Shown piece by piece: positions 62,000-64,000 of a stretch of 64,000 nt of DNA; position 1 is the first letter of the stretch, and the number at the start of each line of letters is the position of its first letter. This stretch comes from an uncultured Flavobacteriaceae bacterium (lineage in GTDB: Bacteria; Bacteroidota; Bacteroidia; Flavobacteriales; Flavobacteriaceae). Where the stretch lies: positions 434,001-498,000 of the forward strand of contig CANLRK010000001.1 in NCBI GenBank assembly GCA_947493535.1, written 5' to 3'. The position numbers and the translations under genes were made by a program. The notes beneath the pieces were generated by a model. The model was not told the DNA's origin, searched no databases, and saw only the letters and a list, made by a program, of their open reading frames with translations.

Positions 62000-64000
62000 A
62001 TGAAAAAAACAATTTTGACATTAGTACTGACTTTCGTGAGTGTGCTTTATATGCATGCACAGGAAACAGCAGTTAAAGGTCAAGTAATCGATGCCGATTC
62101 TACAGATCCAGTAGCTGGAGTTACTGTAGCAATCAAAGGCTCTGAACTAACACAAACAACGGATGAGTTAGGGAGCTTTAACTTTACGAATAACCTTCCG
62201 TTAGGAGAGCAATCTCTTATAATTTCTAAGGAAGGATATTTTACCAAAGTATTTACCATAATAATTGAAGAGGCAGAAGTAGTTGATCTTTCTACAATTA
62301 TTTTAAAACATGATTTAGGGGTAACAACCGATTTTACCATTTCATTATCTGAAGATGAATTAGACGAGGATGAAAGTGTAGCATCAAACACTTCAGGGAT
62401 TTTACAATCTTCTAGAGATGTTTTTGATAGAGCAGCAGCTTTTGATTTTAGTGGAACATTTTTTAGAGTACGAGGTTTAGATTCAGAAAATGGAACCATG
62501 CTACTAAATGGTATTCGTATGAATAAAGCGTTTAATGGTAGACCACAATGGAGCAACTGGGGAGGTATTAATGATGTAATGCGAAACCAAGACTTTGTGC
62601 GTGGGTCTAAAGCTAATGAATACGCCTTTGGAGGGGTTGGAGGTACCACTAATATAAACATGCGTGCCTCACAATACAGAAAAGGAGCACGTATTTCTTA
62701 TGCATCATCAAATAGAAGTTATACTAACAGAGTTATGGCAACGTACACTACTGGTTTAATGGATAATGGATGGGCTTTAGCTATTACGGCAGGAAGAAGA
62801 TGGGCAGAAGAAGGATTTGTTGATGGTACAGTATATGATGCGAATTCAATTTTTGCTTCAGTAGAAAAGAAGATTAATGATAAGCACAGTATAAACTTTA
62901 CGTCTATTTATACACCAAACCGAAGAGGTAAATCTGCAGGTGTTACACAAGAGGTGTTTGATTTAAAGGATAACAAATATAACCCGTATTGGGGGTATCA
63001 AAATGGAGAAGTTAGAAATTCTCGTATTAGAGAAATTGAAGAACCGATTTTGATGTTAAACCATTATTGGACGATCTCTGATAAAACTACTTTAAACACA
63101 AATGTAGCATATCAATTTGGACATATTGGGAATAGTCGTTTAGATTTTAACGGAAGTAATCCAGATCCGATGTATTACAGAAAGTTGCCTAGCTATGCTT
63201 TACGTTTTGATACAACTCAAGCTAGTTTGGCTAACGCATATGCCTTACAACAAGAATTTTTAAGTGACGGACAATTAGATTGGAATGCAATGTATCAAGC
63301 CAATATTAACAATCCGGATAATGCATACTATATTTTATATGAAGATAGAAACGATGATAAACAATGGTCGTTTAATACTATTTTGAATACAGAATTAGCT
63401 GAAAATATTACATTAGATGCAGCAGTAAATTATTCAATGTTAAAGTCGCACAACTATGCTAAGGTGTTAGATATGTTAGGTGCAACTTCATATTTAGATA
63501 AAGATTATTTTGACAACTTAGATAATAATGCATTAACTCCAAATAGAGTTGTAACAGAAGGAGACACTTTTAGATATAACTACAATATTGATGCTACAAT
63601 GTACGATGCTTTTACACAAGCACAATTTAAGTACAATAAAGTAGATTTTTATTTAGGAGGACAATATGGTAAAACTGAGTTTCAAAGAGAAGGATTATAT
63701 GAAGATGGTCATTTTGTTGGATCTAATATAACTTCTTTAGGAAAAGGAGAAAAACAAGACTTTACTAAGTTAGGAGGAAAAGCAGGATTAACTTATAAAA
63801 TTTCAGGAAAACACTTGTTAGATTTTAATGGAGCGTATTTACAAGATGCACCAACAATTCGTAATTCTTTTTTGAATTCAAGACAAAACAATTTAATTGT
63901 TCCTGATTTAACTGAAGTAAAGACTACATCGGCAGACGCGAGTTATATTTTCCGTTCATCAATATTTAAATCACGTTTAACAGGGTATTATTCAACAATA
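62000..64000 (+). CDS. TonB-dependent receptor, N-terminal 667 codons
   Basis: Outer-membrane transporter cut by the right edge. Signal peptide (1-20, ending MHAQ), then a carboxypeptidase-regulatory-like (CarboxypepD_reg/DUF4480) domain of about residues 21-100 (VKGQVIDADST, AGVTVAIKG, DELGSFNFT), then a plug domain with SSRDVFDRAAAFDF, FFRVRGLDSENGTMLLNGIRM and FGGVGGTTNINM, followed by barrel strands. The frame is open to base 64000 without a stop. It is not of the SusC type, since no SusC motif is seen and no susD-like gene is present within the window. The ligand is unknown. Confidence 0.92.
   Translation, partial: MKKTILTLVLTFVSVLYMHAQETAVKGQVIDADSTDPVAGVTVAIKGSELTQTTDELGSFNFTNNLPLGEQSLIISKEGYFTKVFTIIIEEAEVVDLSTIILKHDLGVTTDFTISLSEDELDEDESVASNTSGILQSSRDVFDRAAAFDFSGTFFRVRGLDSENGTMLLNGIRMNKAFNGRPQWSNWGGINDVMRNQDFVRGSKANEYAFGGVGGTTNINMRASQYRKGARISYASSNRSYTNRVMATYTTGLMDNGWALAITAGRRWAEEGFVDGTVYDANSIFASVEKKINDKHSINFTSIYTPNRRGKSAGVTQEVFDLKDNKYNPYWGYQNGEVRNSRIREIEEPILMLNHYWTISDKTTLNTNVAYQFGHIGNSRLDFNGSNPDPMYYRKLPSYALRFDTTQASLANAYALQQEFLSDGQLDWNAMYQANINNPDNAYYILYEDRNDDKQWSFNTILNTELAENITLDAAVNYSMLKSHNYAKVLDMLGATSYLDKDYFDNLDNNALTPNRVVTEGDTFRYNYNIDATMYDAFTQAQFKYNKVDFYLGGQYGKTEFQREGLYEDGHFVGSNITSLGKGEKQDFTKLGGKAGLTYKISGKHLLDFNGAYLQDAPTIRNSFLNSRQNNLIVPDLTEVKTTSADASYIFRSSIFKSRLTGYYSTI

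Noticed and set aside
62080-62661. Reverse-strand open frame of 193 codons
   Set aside because: It is the antisense shadow of the TonB-dependent receptor plug and regulatory domains, which have clear motifs on the forward strand.
1-64000. tRNA, rRNA, CRISPR, transposase and integrase genes
   Set aside because: Intergenic regions are short and I saw no cloverleaf with CCA-type ends, no regular spacer array and no transposase or integrase motif.

Overview
The window is a chromosomal segment of an AT-rich member of the Bacteroidota, most likely family Flavobacteriaceae. The evidence is the presence of family-typical genes (a Bacteroidota-type sdhCAB operon, a DUF4837 lipoprotein, a HemJ-type protoporphyrinogen oxidase, a LytTR two-component pair, a DksA relative without a zinc finger, RHS core tips of the YNDYxPFGM type), promoters of the TTTG / TAnnTTTG form, weak ribosome binding sites and many Sec or lipoprotein signal peptides. 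No rRNA, tRNA, CRISPR array, phage or insertion sequence was seen.

Layout. 1-10.4 kb: glnS (cut by the left edge), a small basic protein, the LysM transglycosylase mltD, a DUF4837 lipoprotein, a TerB-like protein, an AhpD-like and an OsmC redox pair, a methyltransferase, recJ, lpxH and queD. 10.6-16.3 kb: a TPR sensor kinase and LytTR regulator, followed by three secreted proteins of unknown function, the first two of which look like one gene split by a frameshift. 16.5-25.2 kb: comF, a large Ig-like lipoprotein, a nitrilase-family amidase, a Lys/Glu-rich secreted helix protein, a methionine-type aminotransferase and the sdhC-sdhA-sdhB operon with a clear promoter and terminator. 25.3-27.5 kb: an overlapping RimK ligase / AstE-like deacylase pair and a SnoaL-like protein.

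27.5-30.7 kb is the accessory region. Two orphan RHS C-terminal tips share a 50-residue identical core. Each is followed by a putative immunity gene and then by a copy of one 28-bp repeat, giving two tandem [RHS core - variable tip - immunity - repeat] modules with homology at both ends. This is the most interesting architecture in the window.

30.7-48.4 kb: a lipoprotein, an aminopeptidase P, an alpha/beta hydrolase, a crotonase and NtrY-like kinase, then a heme island (hemJ and hemH with an AraC regulator on one strand; hemA, hemC and hemD on the other), a type 2 IleRS with the swapped signature GIHH, a DksA relative, lspA and folate and thioredoxin-like genes. 48.5-64 kb: uvrC, a patatin/outer-membrane barrel fusion, an aromatic amino acid catabolic group (hmgA, hppD, kynA) preceded by a possible 22-codon leader peptide, a candidate small RNA or attenuator before a DUF3108 protein, an M23 peptidase with pgi, a small membrane protein, a secreted endonuclease/phosphatase-family protein and the first 667 codons of a TonB-dependent receptor cut by the right edge.

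Functionally most of the window is core metabolism and envelope biology: heme synthesis feeds the heme-bearing SdhC, lspA processes the many lipoproteins, and mltD and the M23 peptidase remodel peptidoglycan. All functional calls come from motifs read by eye; no database search was run.
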